56,339 bases of DNA from Methanococci archaeon (GTDB taxonomy: Archaea; AGJL01; Methanococci; Methanococcales; Methanocaldococcaceae), in NCBI GenBank assembly GCA_013153845.1, contig JAADDS010000011.1, positions 1-56,339 of the forward strand, written 5' to 3'. The position numbers and the translations under genes are program-made. Below, piece by piece: positions 28,501 to 38,554 of the stretch (positions within the stretch are counted from its first letter, which is position 1; every line of letters begins with the position of its first letter). The notes under the pieces are model-generated. The model saw only the letters and a program-made list of their open reading frames with translations. It was not told the origin of the DNA and searched no databases.

Positions 28501-29578
28501 TGTATTTTGTTACTTTCTCTGGAACAGTTAATTCTTTTGCAATTATTTCAGGAACCCCAACTTCGTTAACACTGAGACATGGATCTGGAGATATAACAGT
28601 TCTTGATGAAAAGTTAACCCTCTTACCTGCTAAGTTGTATCTAAATCTTCCTTCTTTACCTTTCAATCTCTGAGCTAAGGTTTTTAATGGCCTTCCGCTT
28701 CTGTGTTTGGCTGGTGGTATTCCGGGAGCTTCGTTGTCAAAGTACGTGTTAATGTGATACTGCAAAAGATTCCACAAGTCCTCAATAATCAAATTCGGAG
28801 CTCCTCCTTCGATATTTTCTTCTAATCTATTATTTATCCTAATAATATCTACTAACTTGTGTGTTAAATCATCTTCACTCCTCTCCCCTGTATCTAAGGT
28901 TATAGATGGCCTTACAGTGACAGGAGGAACTGGTAAAACTGTGAGAACCATCCACTCTGGTCTTGCAACCTCTGGATTTATCCCAAGTAGAATACAGTCC
29001 TCATCTGGGATTTTTTCTAATATCTCCCTTACATCTGAAGGGGTTAGTGTTTTTTCTTCATTTCCGTCTATTTTATAGTATGTTGTTGGCTTTTCAAATT
29101 TTATATCATATTTCATCTCTCCACAGTGAGGGCAGACGGTTATTTTTGATGCCTCTTTATAAACCTCTTCACAGACCTCCCACTTATTCCCACCATCTCT
29201 CTCTAATTTTTCCATCTTTTCCAAAATCTCTTTTCTTTTTGTTTCGCTTATTGCAACTCTTCCACAGTGTGGACAAACTGCCTTTAATATTTTATAAATT
29301 GTTTTAGCAAATCCTATATGTATGACTGGCTTAGCCAACTCTATATGCCCAAAATGTCCAGGACACTCTCCAATTCTTCCTCCACATGTTTTACACACTA
29401 AACCAGGATCTATAACTCCCAATCGTGGATCCATAAGCCCCCCATCTATTGGATAACCATCCTCATCGTAGGTATCTGGTGTAACGATCTTTGCAACAGA
29501 CATTTGTCTAATGTAATCTGGAGATAATAGCCCGAACATCATCTCTCCGATCTCTTTAGGAATTTCATATTTCTCCAT
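25553..29578 (-). CDS. rpoA1: RNA polymerase subunit A' with in-frame intein
   Basis: A 1341-residue precursor from ATG 29578 (MEKYEIPKEIGE) behind GGTGATGAT; a GTG and an ATG just upstream in frame overlap that site. The mature chain is ~889 residues. It shows the clamp Zn site CKTCGGRIGECPGHFGH, paired CPHCG motifs, the bridge region and the catalytic NADFDGDEMN that holds the Mg2+ aspartates. The intein lies directly before CPPYNADFDGD. It is the N-terminal piece of the largest subunit and pairs with A''. It is 158 bases downstream of B' in the same orientation. Confidence 0.97.
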   Translation of the reverse strand: MEKYEIPKEIGEMMFGLLSPDYIRQMSVAKIVTPDTYDEDGYPIDGGLMDPRLGVIDPGLVCKTCGGRIGECPGHFGHIELAKPVIHIGFAKTIYKILKAVCPHCGRVAISETKRKEILEKMEKLERDGGNKWEVCEEVYKEASKITVCPHCGEMKYDIKFEKPTTYYKIDGNEEKTLTPSDVREILEKIPDEDCILLGINPEVARPEWMVLTVLPVPPVTVRPSITLDTGERSEDDLTHKLVDIIRINNRLEENIEGGAPNLIIEDLWNLLQYHINTYFDNEAPGIPPAKHRSGRPLKTLAQRLKGKEGRFRYNLAGKRVNFSSRTVISPDPCLSVNEVGVPEIIAKELTVPEKVTKYNIERIRKLLRNGSEKHPGVNYVIRKMIGRDGTEQEYKVKVTEGNKEFWAENIKEGDIVERHLMDGDIVLYNRQPSLHRMSIMAHRVRVLPYRTFRHNLCVCVDGDTTVLLDGKLIKIKDLEDKWKDVKVLTSDGLNPKLTALSNYWKLKADEYGKKIYKIKTELEREIVATEDHPFYTTNGKKRCGDLKVDDELIIYPNDFPMFEDDNRVIVDEEKIKKVIDDIGGTYKNKVINELKDRKLIPLTYNDQKASILARIVGHVMGDGSLIINNKNSRVAFRGDIEDLKTIKEDLKELGYDGEEIKLHEGETEITDYNGKKRIIKGKGYSFEVRKKSLCILLKALGCVDGDKTKKMYGIPNWIKTAPKYIKKEFLSAYFGSELTTPKIRNHGTSFKELTFKIAKIEEIFDEDRFIKDIKEMLKEFGIELRVRVEEGNVRKDGYKTKVYVASIYNHKEFFGRIGYTYANKKETLARYAYEYLLTKEKYLKDRNIKKLENNTKFITFDEFIKEKCLKNGFVKEKIVSIEETKVDYVYDITTTSETHNFIANGFLTGNCPPYNADFDGDEMNLHVPQSEEARAEAEALMLVEKHILSPRFGGPIIGAIHDFISGAYLLTSNYFTKDEATLILRSGGIKDELWEPDKVEDGVPLYSGKKIFSKALPKGLNLRYKAKICKKCDVCKKENCEYDAYVVIKDGELIKGVIDKNGYGSEAGLILHTIVKEFGPEAGRKFLDSSTKMAIRAIMLRGFTTGIDDEDLPEEALKEIEKVLDEAEEKVNEIIEKYKRGELELLPGLDLEESREAHINNVLREARDKAGKIAEKHLGMDNHAVIMALTGARGNILNLTQMAACLGQQSVRGRRIFRGYRGRVLPHFEKGDLGARSHGFVRSSYKKGLSPTEFFFHAMGGREGLVDQAVRTAQSGYMQRRLINALQDLKTEFDETVRDSRGIMIQFKYGEDGVDPTLADRGKAVNINRIIDKVKMRYNK
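26846..28201 (-). mobile_element. Intein in RpoA' (452 residues) at the catalytic NADFDGD site
   Basis: It starts with Cys (CVDGDTTVLLDGKLIKIKDLE after LCV) and ends FLTGN before extein CPPYNADFDGD. Block A has a Cys nucleophile, block B has TEDHPFYT, and the C-terminal block VYDITTTSETHNFIANGFLTGN has Gly-Asn in place of the usual His-Asn. A DOD endonuclease region is present: LARIVGHVMGDGSLI keeps the G-D-G of the first motif, while the second (FLSAYFGSELTTP) is divergent. The size equals that which I recall for M. jannaschii. Confidence 0.95.
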
Positions 29579-29736
29579 AATCATCACCAGGCCTTAATTT
29601 TCACTTATAAATTTATTTATTAACTTATTGATTTATGATTAATTTATGATTTGCATGATTTAACCTGTGAGAATTTGAAATTCAAATAAAAGTTATAAGG
29701 TAGAAATAAAGATCATTACTTGCTTATTGCTTGTTA

Positions 29737-31656
29737 TTATTTATTTTCTTCTTTAATCTCGCTCTTTTTTTCTTTTTCTTTTTCTAATTTATTAATAAAG
29801 TCCTCAAAATCCTCTAATTCTACTTTATCCTTGACTTTCATTCGAGGAAGTATACACATACTTTTTAATTCATCCAATAGCAACTTAAACGCGTAAGGTA
29901 TCCTGACAAATGGAATTTTCTTTGAATTGTAAAGATTTTCAATCTCACCACAGATTGGACAATATTTTAACCCTCTTCTATAATCTAAGATTGCAAAATC
30001 CCCACATTTAGAACATATACAAATATCATATGGATCTGATTCATCCATAAGCCGTTCTTTTAATAGCATAGCCGCTCCGTGTCCTATCAGAACATCTCTC
30101 TCCATCTCTCCAAACCTTAATCCTCCTTCTCTCGCTCTTCCCTCTGTTGGTTGTCTTGTTAACACTTGGACAGGCCCTCTACTTCTTGCATGTATCTTTC
30201 CAGCAACTAAGTGATGTAGTTTCTGATAGTAAGCCACACCAATGTAGATTTCAACTTCAAACTTCTTTCCAGTTTTTCCGTCATACATTACCTCTTTACC
30301 ATGAGATTCAAATCCTAATGCTTCCAACGCCTTTCTTAAATCCCACTCTGTTTCTCCTGTAAAGATCGTTCCATCAATTCTTCTTCCTTCTAACGATCCA
30401 ACTTTTCCTCCGAGCATTTCCAATAACTGCCCGACAGTCATTCTTGATGGAATTGCGTGTGGGTTTATAATAATGTCAGGGACAATTCCGCTTTCTGTAA
30501 ATGGGAGATCTTCCTGTGGAACGGTAAGTCCAATAACCCCCTTCTGCCCGTGTCTGGAAGCAAACTTATCTCCTAACTCTGGAACTCTGAGATCTCTAAC
30601 TTTAACCTTAACTAACCTATTTCCTTCCTTTGTTTCTGTTAATATTACTTTATCTACATACCCTTCTTCTCCATGTCTAACAACAATCGACGAGTCCCTT
30701 CTTTGTGGTTTTACTTGTATTGTTATTTCGTGCTCTTCCAAGAACCTTGGAGGAGAGGTTTTACCAACGATCACATCTCCTCCTTTTACATGTGATTCAA
30801 CTGCAACAATCCCATCTTCTTCTAAATGCCTATAACATTCCTCAGATCTGTATCCTCTAACTCCCTTATCTGGAACTTCGAATCTATCCATCTGTCCTCC
30901 GGGGTATCTTCTCTCACAGGTATCATAGGTTCTAAAAAACGTGCTTCTACCTAAACCTCTATCAATTGCTGATTTATTGAAGATTATTGCATCTTCCATA
31001 TTGTACCCTTCATAGCTCATAATGGCTACAACAAAGTTCTGTCCTGCTGGTCTTTTATCAAAACCTAAGATTTCTTGATGTTTAGTTCTAACAATTGGCA
31101 CTTGTGGGTAGTGGAGATAATGTCCTCTTGTGTCTAATCTCCACTTTATATTACTCATTGGTATTCCTAATGATTGTTTACCCATTGCCGCAGCCATCGT
31201 AATTCTTGGAGCAGAGTTATGCTCTGGATAAGGAGCAACCCCCGCACCAATACCTAATATGGTTAGTGGATCTATCTCTAAGTGAGTATGCTTTTCTGTT
31301 AATTCTTCTTCTGAAAGTGCAATGTATGCATTCTCCTCTTCTTCTGCATCTAAATATTCTATAACCCCTTCCTCAACCAAGTCAGAAAACGATATTTCCC
31401 CTTTCTTTAATTTTTCGATATGATCTTGTGTTAGTTTTGGCTTTCCATTCTCTACGACAATTAGCGGTCTAACGATTCTTCCCGCATCCGTGTTTATGTG
31501 TATATCGTTGCTTTCTTCGTTATATGCAACGGTTGTGTTTGGTGGCAATTCTCCTTGCCTTCTCTTTTCTCTCAAATGGTTTACGAGTTCTTCTGGTTTT
31601 TCGGTAGTTCCAACTAATTTACCATTAACATAGATATTAGCTTCCCTTGATACCAA
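29737..31656 (-). CDS. rpoB1: RNA polymerase subunit B' (C-terminal half of the beta-like subunit)
   Basis: I prefer TTG 31656 ([13 protein letters not shown], 639 residues), which follows AGGTGA by five bases; the in-frame GTG three codons earlier is inside that site. The polymerase core motifs are [59 protein letters not shown] and [13 protein letters not shown]-terminal Zn ribbon ([15 protein letters not shown]) is present. The tail is Lys/Glu-rich. With B'' it forms the second-largest subunit, split as in other methanogens. Confidence 0.97.
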   Translation of the reverse strand: MVSREANIYVNGKLVGTTEKPEELVNHLREKRRQGELPPNTTVAYNEESNDIHINTDAGRIVRPLIVVENGKPKLTQDHIEKLKKGEISFSDLVEEGVIEYLDAEEEENAYIALSEEELTEKHTHLEIDPLTILGIGAGVAPYPEHNSAPRITMAAAMGKQSLGIPMSNIKWRLDTRGHYLHYPQVPIVRTKHQEILGFDKRPAGQNFVVAIMSYEGYNMEDAIIFNKSAIDRGLGRSTFFRTYDTCERRYPGGQMDRFEVPDKGVRGYRSEECYRHLEEDGIVAVESHVKGGDVIVGKTSPPRFLEEHEITIQVKPQRRDSSIVVRHGEEGYVDKVILTETKEGNRLVKVKVRDLRVPELGDKFASRHGQKGVIGLTVPQEDLPFTESGIVPDIIINPHAIPSRMTVGQLLEMLGGKVGSLEGRRIDGTIFTGETEWDLRKALEALGFESHGKEVMYDGKTGKKFEVEIYIGVAYYQKLHHLVAGKIHARSRGPVQVLTRQPTEGRAREGGLRFGEMERDVLIGHGAAMLLKERLMDESDPYDICICSKCGDFAILDYRRGLKYCPICGEIENLYNSKKIPFVRIPYAFKLLLDELKSMCILPRMKVKDKVELEDFEDFINKLEKEKEKKSEIKEENK

Positions 31657-31785
31657 GTTTTTCACCTAAAAATTTTATTTCTGGGGTGCAATAAATGATC
31701 TAATGAATGATCAAATAATCAATCGAATAACCTCATGGATCGAATATATAACCCTATGAATAATAACACATCTAAAAAATATTTT

Positions 31786-33273
31786 TTATGAAATCTTTGC
31801 TCCAAAGGATTTTAGGAGGTCTATAATTTTGCTATCATCTTCTTCCCTTGTAACTTTACACATTATTGCAAAGTTTTTGACAAGACCACAGTTTGGACCT
31901 TCTGGTGTCTCTGAAGGACATATCTTACCCCAGTGAGTTCCGTGCAGTTCTCTTGCTTCGAAGTGTGGTTGAGATCGTGAGAGTGGAGATACGATTCTTC
32001 TTAGTTGAGAGTTTGTTGCTAAATAACTTGTTCTATCTAACAGTTGGCTAACTCCTGTCTTTCCTCCAACCCATGTTCCTGTTGCCATAGCATGTTTTAT
32101 TCTTTCAGTAAGTATATCACTCCTTACAGCAGCTTGAATTGATGGGGTCTTGTTTCTTAACGTTTGTCTCTCTAACTGATATTTTATATCTTTAACAAGT
32201 TGGCTGAATGCATATCTAAAGAGATCTTCCATTAAGTCCCCTGCTAATTTGGCTCTTTTATAGGCATAGTGATCTTTGTCATCTTCTTTTCTGTATCCGA
32301 AATATAGTTCTAATGCGTTTCTTGCCATTATTCCTAAGAATTTTATCTTCTTTGGGAAGTCCTCTTTGTTAACTCCTAAGTGAGGAAGTAGGTAATTGCA
32401 TAATATCGTTTCTGCCCTTTTTATTCTATAATCTTTCGCTTGTCCTGGAGCAACTCTCTTTCCAATAAATTCTAATGCATCTTCTGGTGTGTTTATATTA
32501 TGCTCTTCTCTTATCTCTTGAATATTTAAAACAATTTCCATAAAGAACCTTTCATCATCTATTGCATCCATTATGTCTTTATCTGTCTCAGCTCCAAGTG
32601 CTTTCATCAATACAATAAATGGTAGTTGTCCCGGCATTCCCGGAAATGTAGTATAAAGTAATCCATCTGGATGTCTTTCAACGGTGCATAAAGCCCTAAA
32701 TCCGTGCCTTGTTGAAAAAACCTTTGCAACATCCACTATCTTCCCGCTTCTTTCTGCTTTTTCACATAAAATTCTGTTTGGAATTAGATCTTCCTGTGTT
32801 ATTAAAACCTTCTCAGTTCCATTTATTATAAAGTATCCAAGTGGATCTTCTGGATCTTCTCCCATGTCTATGAGTTCTTCTCTTGATTTTCCATACAAGT
32901 GGCAGATTTTAGAGCCGAGCATTACTGGAAGCTCTCCGATATATACTTCAACAACATCTCCTTCTCTTTCTTCTTCTCCTTCTCCAATTATTGGAATCAT
33001 CTCTAAATATAAAGGGACAGAATATGTTAAATCCCTAATTCTCGCTTCCATTGGAGTTATCTTCCTTGAAGATCCATCTGCCTCTTTTATAACTGGCTTA
33101 CCTATCTTTATTTTTCCCAATTTTACTTTATATCCTCCAGAGATTTCTGTTTCGATGTAGCCAACTTCATCTATAATGCTCTGTAATCTATTTTCTACAA
33201 AATCGTTGTATGACTCGATCTGATGATCTATTAATCCGTGCTCTTTAAAATAAGCGTCTATCATTTCTCTCAT
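31786..33273 (-). CDS. rpoB2: RNA polymerase subunit B'' (N-terminal half of the beta-like subunit)
   Basis: 495 residues from ATG 33273 (MREMIDAYFKEHG), behind AAGGTGG; a GTG three codons earlier overlaps the site. The motifs MLGSKICHLYG, DPLGYFIINGTEKVLITQEDLIPNR, TRHGFRALCTVERHPDG and SRSQPHFEARELHGTHWGKICPSETPEGPNCGLVKN, where the fork loops lie, are typical. The split before B' is the usual methanogen arrangement. A TATA-like box at 33350-33367 suggests its own promoter in addition to readthrough from rpoH. Confidence 0.97.
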   Translation of the reverse strand: MREMIDAYFKEHGLIDHQIESYNDFVENRLQSIIDEVGYIETEISGGYKVKLGKIKIGKPVIKEADGSSRKITPMEARIRDLTYSVPLYLEMIPIIGEGEEEREGDVVEVYIGELPVMLGSKICHLYGKSREELIDMGEDPEDPLGYFIINGTEKVLITQEDLIPNRILCEKAERSGKIVDVAKVFSTRHGFRALCTVERHPDGLLYTTFPGMPGQLPFIVLMKALGAETDKDIMDAIDDERFFMEIVLNIQEIREEHNINTPEDALEFIGKRVAPGQAKDYRIKRAETILCNYLLPHLGVNKEDFPKKIKFLGIMARNALELYFGYRKEDDKDHYAYKRAKLAGDLMEDLFRYAFSQLVKDIKYQLERQTLRNKTPSIQAAVRSDILTERIKHAMATGTWVGGKTGVSQLLDRTSYLATNSQLRRIVSPLSRSQPHFEARELHGTHWGKICPSETPEGPNCGLVKNFAIMCKVTREEDDSKIIDLLKSFGAKIS

Positions 33274-33349
33274 GATTGCCACCTTTAAAACATGAACAGT
33301 CGAATATTTAAATAGATGACGATACTTATCTTACCATACCTATTAACCC

Positions 33350-33367
33350 TACATTTATATACTTGCC
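33350..33367 (-). promoter_or_regulatory. Promoter candidate upstream of rpoB2
   Basis: Minus strand GGCAAGTATATAAATGTA resembles the box before L30e. It lies in the 189-base gap between rpoH and rpoB2, ~80 bases before the B'' start. Confidence 0.4.
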
Positions 33368-33462
33368 ATATTGAATATACTATTTGGACTATCTTAAATT
33401 ATAACTAATTGCAAATTGCCCAAACTAGCTTTGAACCAATCAAGGGCTGAGTAGATTAATTT

Positions 33463-33699
33463 TTAAACAATTCTCTTAATAACAAGACGATAAGCAACGC
33501 TAATACCTGCCGTTGGACTGTTTCTTGTTATCTTAATGACATCACCCTCCTTAGCCCCTATTTCTTGTATTACAGGATCGTCTTCATATATTTTAGGTAA
33601 TTGCTGGATTTTTATGTTATACTTCCTTAAAATCTCATCTACCTCCTCCTTTGGAACGATCTCATGCTTTGGAACCAAGATGTGGCTTGTTACCTTCAA
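33463..33699 (-). CDS. rpoH: RNA polymerase subunit H (Rpb5-like)
   Basis: 78 residues, the archaeal Rpb5 C-terminal domain alone: VTSHILVPKHEIVPKEEVDEILRKYNIKIQQLPKI and DPVIQEIGAKEGDVIKITRNSPTAG. The start is TTG 33699, directly after GGGAGGA, which gives the usual family length; the longer open frame upstream would add a hydrophobic extension not found in RpoH. It is the first gene of the polymerase cluster rpoH-B''-B'-A'-A''. Confidence 0.95.
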   Translation of the reverse strand: MKVTSHILVPKHEIVPKEEVDEILRKYNIKIQQLPKIYEDDPVIQEIGAKEGDVIKITRNSPTAGISVAYRLVIKRIV

Positions 33700-33968
33700 G
33701 ATTATTCCTCCCTCTACGTTGTTAAAGAATAAGCAATACATTGAAGATGATGAAAATTTAAAATCAGAAAAAAGACAAACTTATACGATAAATGTGATGC
33801 ATCCTTAAAAATATTTTGTTCTCATATTTATTTTTTACTTTTATATATTATTCAACATATTTGCATGTGTGAGTGTTTTTATGGCATGTGGATTTGATTA
33901 ATATTATGAATATACATTAGTATTTATATATTTTTATACTTTGTTGAAAGGTATTTATAATTTTATTT

Positions 33969-35138
33969 TTATAACTTCCTTATTTTTAAATAAGCCAGAG
34001 ATCCCACGATCAGTGAAAACAATGCTGAAAATCTATACATGTTTGCAATTCCCAAAATATCTGCTAAAAATCCAAATGAAACAGCACCTATAAACATCCC
34101 TATATTCATGCTTGTAGTAAACAGTCCCATCGCTTCTCCCTTTCTTTGAACAGGAATATCTCGAACTGCTAAAGATAAAGTAGATGTGGATGATGCTGAA
34201 CTACCAATTGCTACGACCGTTAAAGAGATCAGCATACTTAAAAAGGTCGTAGATTTTGAAAGAGAAAACATCCCAAGGGAAATTATCAAAACCCCGAATA
34301 TAATCATAACACTTCCAAATTTGTCAAATAATTTCCCAACTTTTCTTTGAAATATTGCCATTAAAATGTTTGTAGATGCAATCATGAATCCAACTTGTCC
34401 TAATGAAATTCCGTAGTTAATTGCATAGAGGGAGAGGTATGCATAAATTCCTGCATTTATCATAACGTTAGAAACATTTACAATAAACGAATAAAAAAAT
34501 TTCTTATCTTTTAAAAACTCAAATGAAAATAATTTATATAAGCTTAACTCCCTCAATTTACAATTTTTCCCAAATTTTATATCCTCTAATTTAAAATAGC
34601 TTATAATTGCCGCTAAAATTCCTAACATCCCACAAAAATAAAATGGAGTTTTTATCCCATAAATGTCTGCAAGAGCCCCTCCAATAAAAGGCCCTATCCC
34701 AAAACCCAAAGTTATTGCTGAATTAAACACCCCCATATATTCTCCCAATCTTGTCTTTGGAGCTATCGATGCAATGTATGATCCCGCTACAGGAGTTACA
34801 AACGCAGAAAACACTCCTGTAAGTATTCTAACTATTAAAAATCCCAAAACACTTTCTACAAAACTATACATCAAAGTAAATACCCCATAAAAAAGCGTTC
34901 CCATAACAATAAATATCTTTTTTCCATAGATGTCTGATAGTACACCTACTGGAATCTGAGCGAGTGTTCTTGCAAATGCAAAAGAACCAAATATCAAACC
35001 GATCTCTAAATTAGTAGCTCCCAATGTTTTAGCATAGACCGCAAGTATTGGAGCAATAAATCCAACCCCCAGCATTGTCGTAAAGGTCGTAATCCAGATT
35101 ATTAAGATATTTCTCTCTAATTTAAACCCTCCCATCAT
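33969..35138 (-). CDS. Major facilitator superfamily transporter
   Basis: 389 residues with about 12 hydrophobic helices. The MFS loop 2-3 motif is GVLSDIYGKKIFIVMG (GxxaDrxGrk type), repeated in weaker form at GKLFDKFGSVM, and motif-C-like glycines lie in GVFNSAITLGFGIGPFIGGALADIYG. It resembles drug/H+ antiporters, but the substrate cannot be inferred. ATG 35138 follows GGTGAT. It is divergent from the HisA/HisF-like gene. Confidence 0.85.
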   Translation of the reverse strand: MMGGFKLERNILIIWITTFTTMLGVGFIAPILAVYAKTLGATNLEIGLIFGSFAFARTLAQIPVGVLSDIYGKKIFIVMGTLFYGVFTLMYSFVESVLGFLIVRILTGVFSAFVTPVAGSYIASIAPKTRLGEYMGVFNSAITLGFGIGPFIGGALADIYGIKTPFYFCGMLGILAAIISYFKLEDIKFGKNCKLRELSLYKLFSFEFLKDKKFFYSFIVNVSNVMINAGIYAYLSLYAINYGISLGQVGFMIASTNILMAIFQRKVGKLFDKFGSVMIIFGVLIISLGMFSLSKSTTFLSMLISLTVVAIGSSASSTSTLSLAVRDIPVQRKGEAMGLFTTSMNIGMFIGAVSFGFLADILGIANMYRFSALFSLIVGSLAYLKIRKL

Positions 35139-35244
35139 AAAATCACCAAACTTACAAATGCTTAAAATGATATTTACAAAAGCATTTAAAAACCTTCTCC
35201 CAATGTGATTTTAGTTATTTAATTTAAATCAAGTTGGTGAGATC

Positions 35245-35949
35245 ATGGAAAAAAAGAAAATGCATATAATTCCTGTGATGGATTTAAAGGAAGGCATGGT
35301 AGTGCATGGAAAGAGCGGAATGAGGAATAAATATCAACCATTAAAATCAGTTATATGTGAAACACCAGATCCTATTTGTTTAGCAAAAGAATATAAAAAA
35401 AGAGGGAGTGGGAAGATTTATATAGCTGATCTGGATGCGATATGTGGAGAAGGAGATAATCTCAATTTAATAAAAAATATCGATTTTATAAATAAAATTG
35501 TTGATGCTGGAATAAAAACAGGAGAGGATTTAGATAGGGTTAGGGAATATTTAAATAAAAACGATAAAGCAATAATCGCAACAGAAACGTTGATAGATAA
35601 AGAGTTAATATCTGAGAAGAATATAATTGTAAGTTTGGATTTTAAAGATGGAAAACTTTTAAACTATACTGTGGAAGAAGTGCTTAACCTTGTTAGAAAA
35701 GATACGCCTTTAATAATATTAGATATATCGTCAGTAGGAACTGGAAGAGGAATTAATATGAAGTTGATAAATGAAGTATTAAACTTAAATAAAGGAAAAA
35801 ATCCCATATACGTTGGAGGAGGAGTAAAAGATATAGTTGATATTGAAAAATGCTATGCTTTGGGAATAGATGGAGTTTTAGTAGGGACTGCAATCCATCG
35901 CGGAGTTATCGATCTTGAAAAGGTTATAAAAACGTTTGAGAAATTTTAA
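35245..35949 (+). CDS. HisA/HisF-family TIM barrel protein (methanogen paralogue)
   Basis: 234 residues with the HisA/HisF half-barrel repeat: IIPVMDLKEGMVVHGKSG at the start, KIYIADLDAICGEGDNL, VSLDFKDGKLL and the phosphate-binding PIYVGGGVKDIVDIEKCYALGIDGVLVGTAIHRG. It is too divergent for the true HisA of histidine synthesis and matches the paralogous archaeal family known as hisA/hisF-related. Some members of this broad group act in methanogen cofactor pathways, but no reaction can be given here. ATG 35245 follows GGTGAG. Confidence 0.75.
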   Translation: MEKKKMHIIPVMDLKEGMVVHGKSGMRNKYQPLKSVICETPDPICLAKEYKKRGSGKIYIADLDAICGEGDNLNLIKNIDFINKIVDAGIKTGEDLDRVREYLNKNDKAIIATETLIDKELISEKNIIVSLDFKDGKLLNYTVEEVLNLVRKDTPLIILDISSVGTGRGINMKLINEVLNLNKGKNPIYVGGGVKDIVDIEKCYALGIDGVLVGTAIHRGVIDLEKVIKTFEKF

Positions 35950-36008
35950 TGAATTTTTTAATAAAATATTTTTAAAATATTTTAACAACCATAAAATTTT
36001 TATCTTGT

Positions 36009-38303
36009 TTATTTATACTGTTTAGCTTTTGGTTTCATGTTTTTAATAATCTCTATAAACCTCCCTATCACTTTATCTCTCAACCCTTCAACAAACTTTA
36101 AGCTACCTGCACACTCATGCCCTCCTCCATCCAAAGATGCCTCTGGAATTTCCTCCATTAATTGCTCAACGATCAAATTCAGATTAAAGTCATATATCTC
36201 ATTAACAGCGTCTGTTGCTCTAACAACTCCAAAGTCAGGGCCGTAGGAGAGGGTTATAATTGGCTTATCCTCCCCATACTTTTGAACAATATAATCGTGA
36301 GCAAATCCAGTTGTTTTTCCTGGGGCTGGGAACGTGAACTTGTGAGCATATTTCTCAACATCTAAGGTATTTAATATAATTCCATTCTCTAAAAACTCTG
36401 TCTTTAAAGCTGGAATAACAGCTCTCATCTGCCTTTCAACCATCTTCATTGCTTGTTCGTATAGTATATCTATTAAGTTCTCATGCCTTCCAAATTCGTT
36501 GATGTTTGTTGCCAATATATCATCAACTATCCCCTTACCATCCATAAATCTCAAATAAAATGCCTCAAAATCCATACATAAAGCTATTTTCTCTAAATAC
36601 TCTCTATCATAAGTTCTTCCTTTACCATACTTCTTACTAAGTTCATTTAATCTTTCAATAGATATTTTAACATACTGATCTGCTTCATCCCCTTTTGCGT
36701 GATCTCCAACAATTGCAATTCCAGGAATGTGTTTTATAAACTCCTCAACCTCAGGATTGATCATTCTCGCTATTTCAGTTCCTAAAACACCAGCGGTTAA
36801 GTTGCTATCTCCTCCAACCAAATAAGGGTTTACGTGGGCATCCACATAATCGTCAACTTCAACCTTTCCATCCACAACCTCTCCAGGGAAGTGGTGATCT
36901 ATAACAATAACCTCTATGCCGTAAGCTTTTGCTTTTGATATTGCTGGAATATCCTCATCAGTACTTCCATTATCAATTAAAACAATTAAAGGTAGTTTTT
37001 GCCCAAATTTTAATGCATCCTCTATGGAAAATACCAAATCTTTCGTTACATCCTCTAATTCATAGAAGGGAGCTTTTGATGGCCTCCTTTTAAAGAAGTG
37101 CCATATTGCATCTACATCTATTGCAAACTTATCAATTATTGGCAATATTGCCTTTTCTAATGCAATTCCTCCACAATAACCATCAGTATCTGCATGATGT
37201 CTAACTATGATCGGTCTTCCGTCTAACACTGCCTTTCTAATTCTCTTAGCAACATCTATCATTTTAGGTCTTAACTTCTCTAAAACCTCACTTTTAACTA
37301 AAAATGGAATATCCTTTGCTGGCTCTGCTCTTCTATCGATCTCTTCTTCTATCTTTTTTCTGATTTCTTCTGCCTCCTCTCCTTCCAATTTTTGAAGCTT
37401 TATCCTCTCAATCTGCAATCTTCCGTCTCTTATTGTTACTCTTCCAATAACATCAACAATATCTCCTACCTTAACTTCGGGATGTGCTCTCAAACCTGCT
37501 ATTTCTAAGGCAGCAACCCAAGCAAAGTCGGTTCCGTCTGTTATTGTAAATACAGTAGGCCCCGGTGTCTGAACTATTTGGACAACCTCTCCTCTTAAAT
37601 GCACCACTTGATCTCTCATTTCGATTAAATTTTGTGATATATCTTTTATTGTAGTTAAAGGAACCTCTTTTTCAAATTCTACTAAATCGTATGTAGATAA
37701 TGGAATATATTTAAAGTCAATTTCTCTTTTTTCTGGCCTAACATCCATTGCTTGAACTATGATTTCATCACCAACGTTCAAGTTTTCAAGTCGTAAACTT
37801 ATCATATCTCTTGGCCTTAAAAGCCCTCTAACTTGATCGTTTAGGTTGATAAAAGCACCATATTTTTCAATTCTCGTAACAGTTCCTTTATAAAACTTCC
37901 CTGGCTCAACATCATAGATTGTGGCTAATTCATCAAACACATACACATTTCTAAGACCTTTTTTCCTTTCTTCCTCTTCTTTCAAACACTTATCACATAA
38001 TGTCCTATCTTTAAAGTCAGGATACTTTCCAATTATCGCTCCGCATCTATCACATTTGACAACCTTTCCGCTTCCACCACAAAAGTCGCATTTCTCATAT
38101 ATTGGTATTTTCCCTGTTCCTTTACATTTTGGACATGGAATTTCACCATAATCAAGATCATAATTGGCTCTTTTAGAAACTCTTTTCATATGTTGCTTTG
38201 GTGAAAATTCATCTATAAACCCAGTTCCTTCACAAACAGGGCAAGTTTTATATCTAACAACTTTCTTTCCAGTTCCTTCACAAATTGGACATTTCACTAT
38301 CAT
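36009..38303 (-). CDS. RecJ-like DHH phosphoesterase with DnaJ-type zinc finger, S1 and OB domains
   Basis: About 764 residues from ATG 38303 (MIVKCPICEG), behind GGGGGAG. Residues ~5-90 carry four CxxCxGxG repeats like the DnaJ zinc finger, plus a further CDRCG/CDKC pair. Residues ~140-205 are an S1 RNA-binding domain (GKFYKGTVTRIEKYGAFINL). Residues ~235-310 are an OB nucleic-acid-binding domain. From ~365 is the DHH phosphoesterase core: RHHADTDG, VLIDNGSTDED, VIDHHFPGE, VGDHAKGDE, then DHHA1 GGGHECAG near the C-terminus. All catalytic Asp/His residues are present. Archaeal homologues act as single-strand nucleases in replication, repair or RNA decay; which applies is not evident. Confidence 0.88.
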   Translation of the reverse strand: MIVKCPICEGTGKKVVRYKTCPVCEGTGFIDEFSPKQHMKRVSKRANYDLDYGEIPCPKCKGTGKIPIYEKCDFCGGSGKVVKCDRCGAIIGKYPDFKDRTLCDKCLKEEEERKKGLRNVYVFDELATIYDVEPGKFYKGTVTRIEKYGAFINLNDQVRGLLRPRDMISLRLENLNVGDEIIVQAMDVRPEKREIDFKYIPLSTYDLVEFEKEVPLTTIKDISQNLIEMRDQVVHLRGEVVQIVQTPGPTVFTITDGTDFAWVAALEIAGLRAHPEVKVGDIVDVIGRVTIRDGRLQIERIKLQKLEGEEAEEIRKKIEEEIDRRAEPAKDIPFLVKSEVLEKLRPKMIDVAKRIRKAVLDGRPIIVRHHADTDGYCGGIALEKAILPIIDKFAIDVDAIWHFFKRRPSKAPFYELEDVTKDLVFSIEDALKFGQKLPLIVLIDNGSTDEDIPAISKAKAYGIEVIVIDHHFPGEVVDGKVEVDDYVDAHVNPYLVGGDSNLTAGVLGTEIARMINPEVEEFIKHIPGIAIVGDHAKGDEADQYVKISIERLNELSKKYGKGRTYDREYLEKIALCMDFEAFYLRFMDGKGIVDDILATNINEFGRHENLIDILYEQAMKMVERQMRAVIPALKTEFLENGIILNTLDVEKYAHKFTFPAPGKTTGFAHDYIVQKYGEDKPIITLSYGPDFGVVRATDAVNEIYDFNLNLIVEQLMEEIPEASLDGGGHECAGSLKFVEGLRDKVIGRFIEIIKNMKPKAKQYK

Positions 38304-38554
38304 GTTCTCCCCCAAAATAATTATAAAAAAAGTTCTTTAAATTTGGACTGTATTTTTATTGAGTGCATCAAAAATTAAAATAGATTGCAATGTATATTTA
38401 ACATTTTAACAACAATTTGATAATTCTTTAATAGATATTCTGATAAGCAATATAATGTTTTGATCACATATATCGGTTGTTATTTATCGATCGTTGTTTA
38501 TATAGTTTTCGTCCAAAGTTCGTTAAAAATAGTTAAAAGTAAGAAATTTACACT

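Noticed and set aside
33700-33741. Longer RpoH from 33741
   Set aside because: The extra 14 residues are hydrophobic and not in the family; TTG 33699 follows a strong GGGAGGA site.
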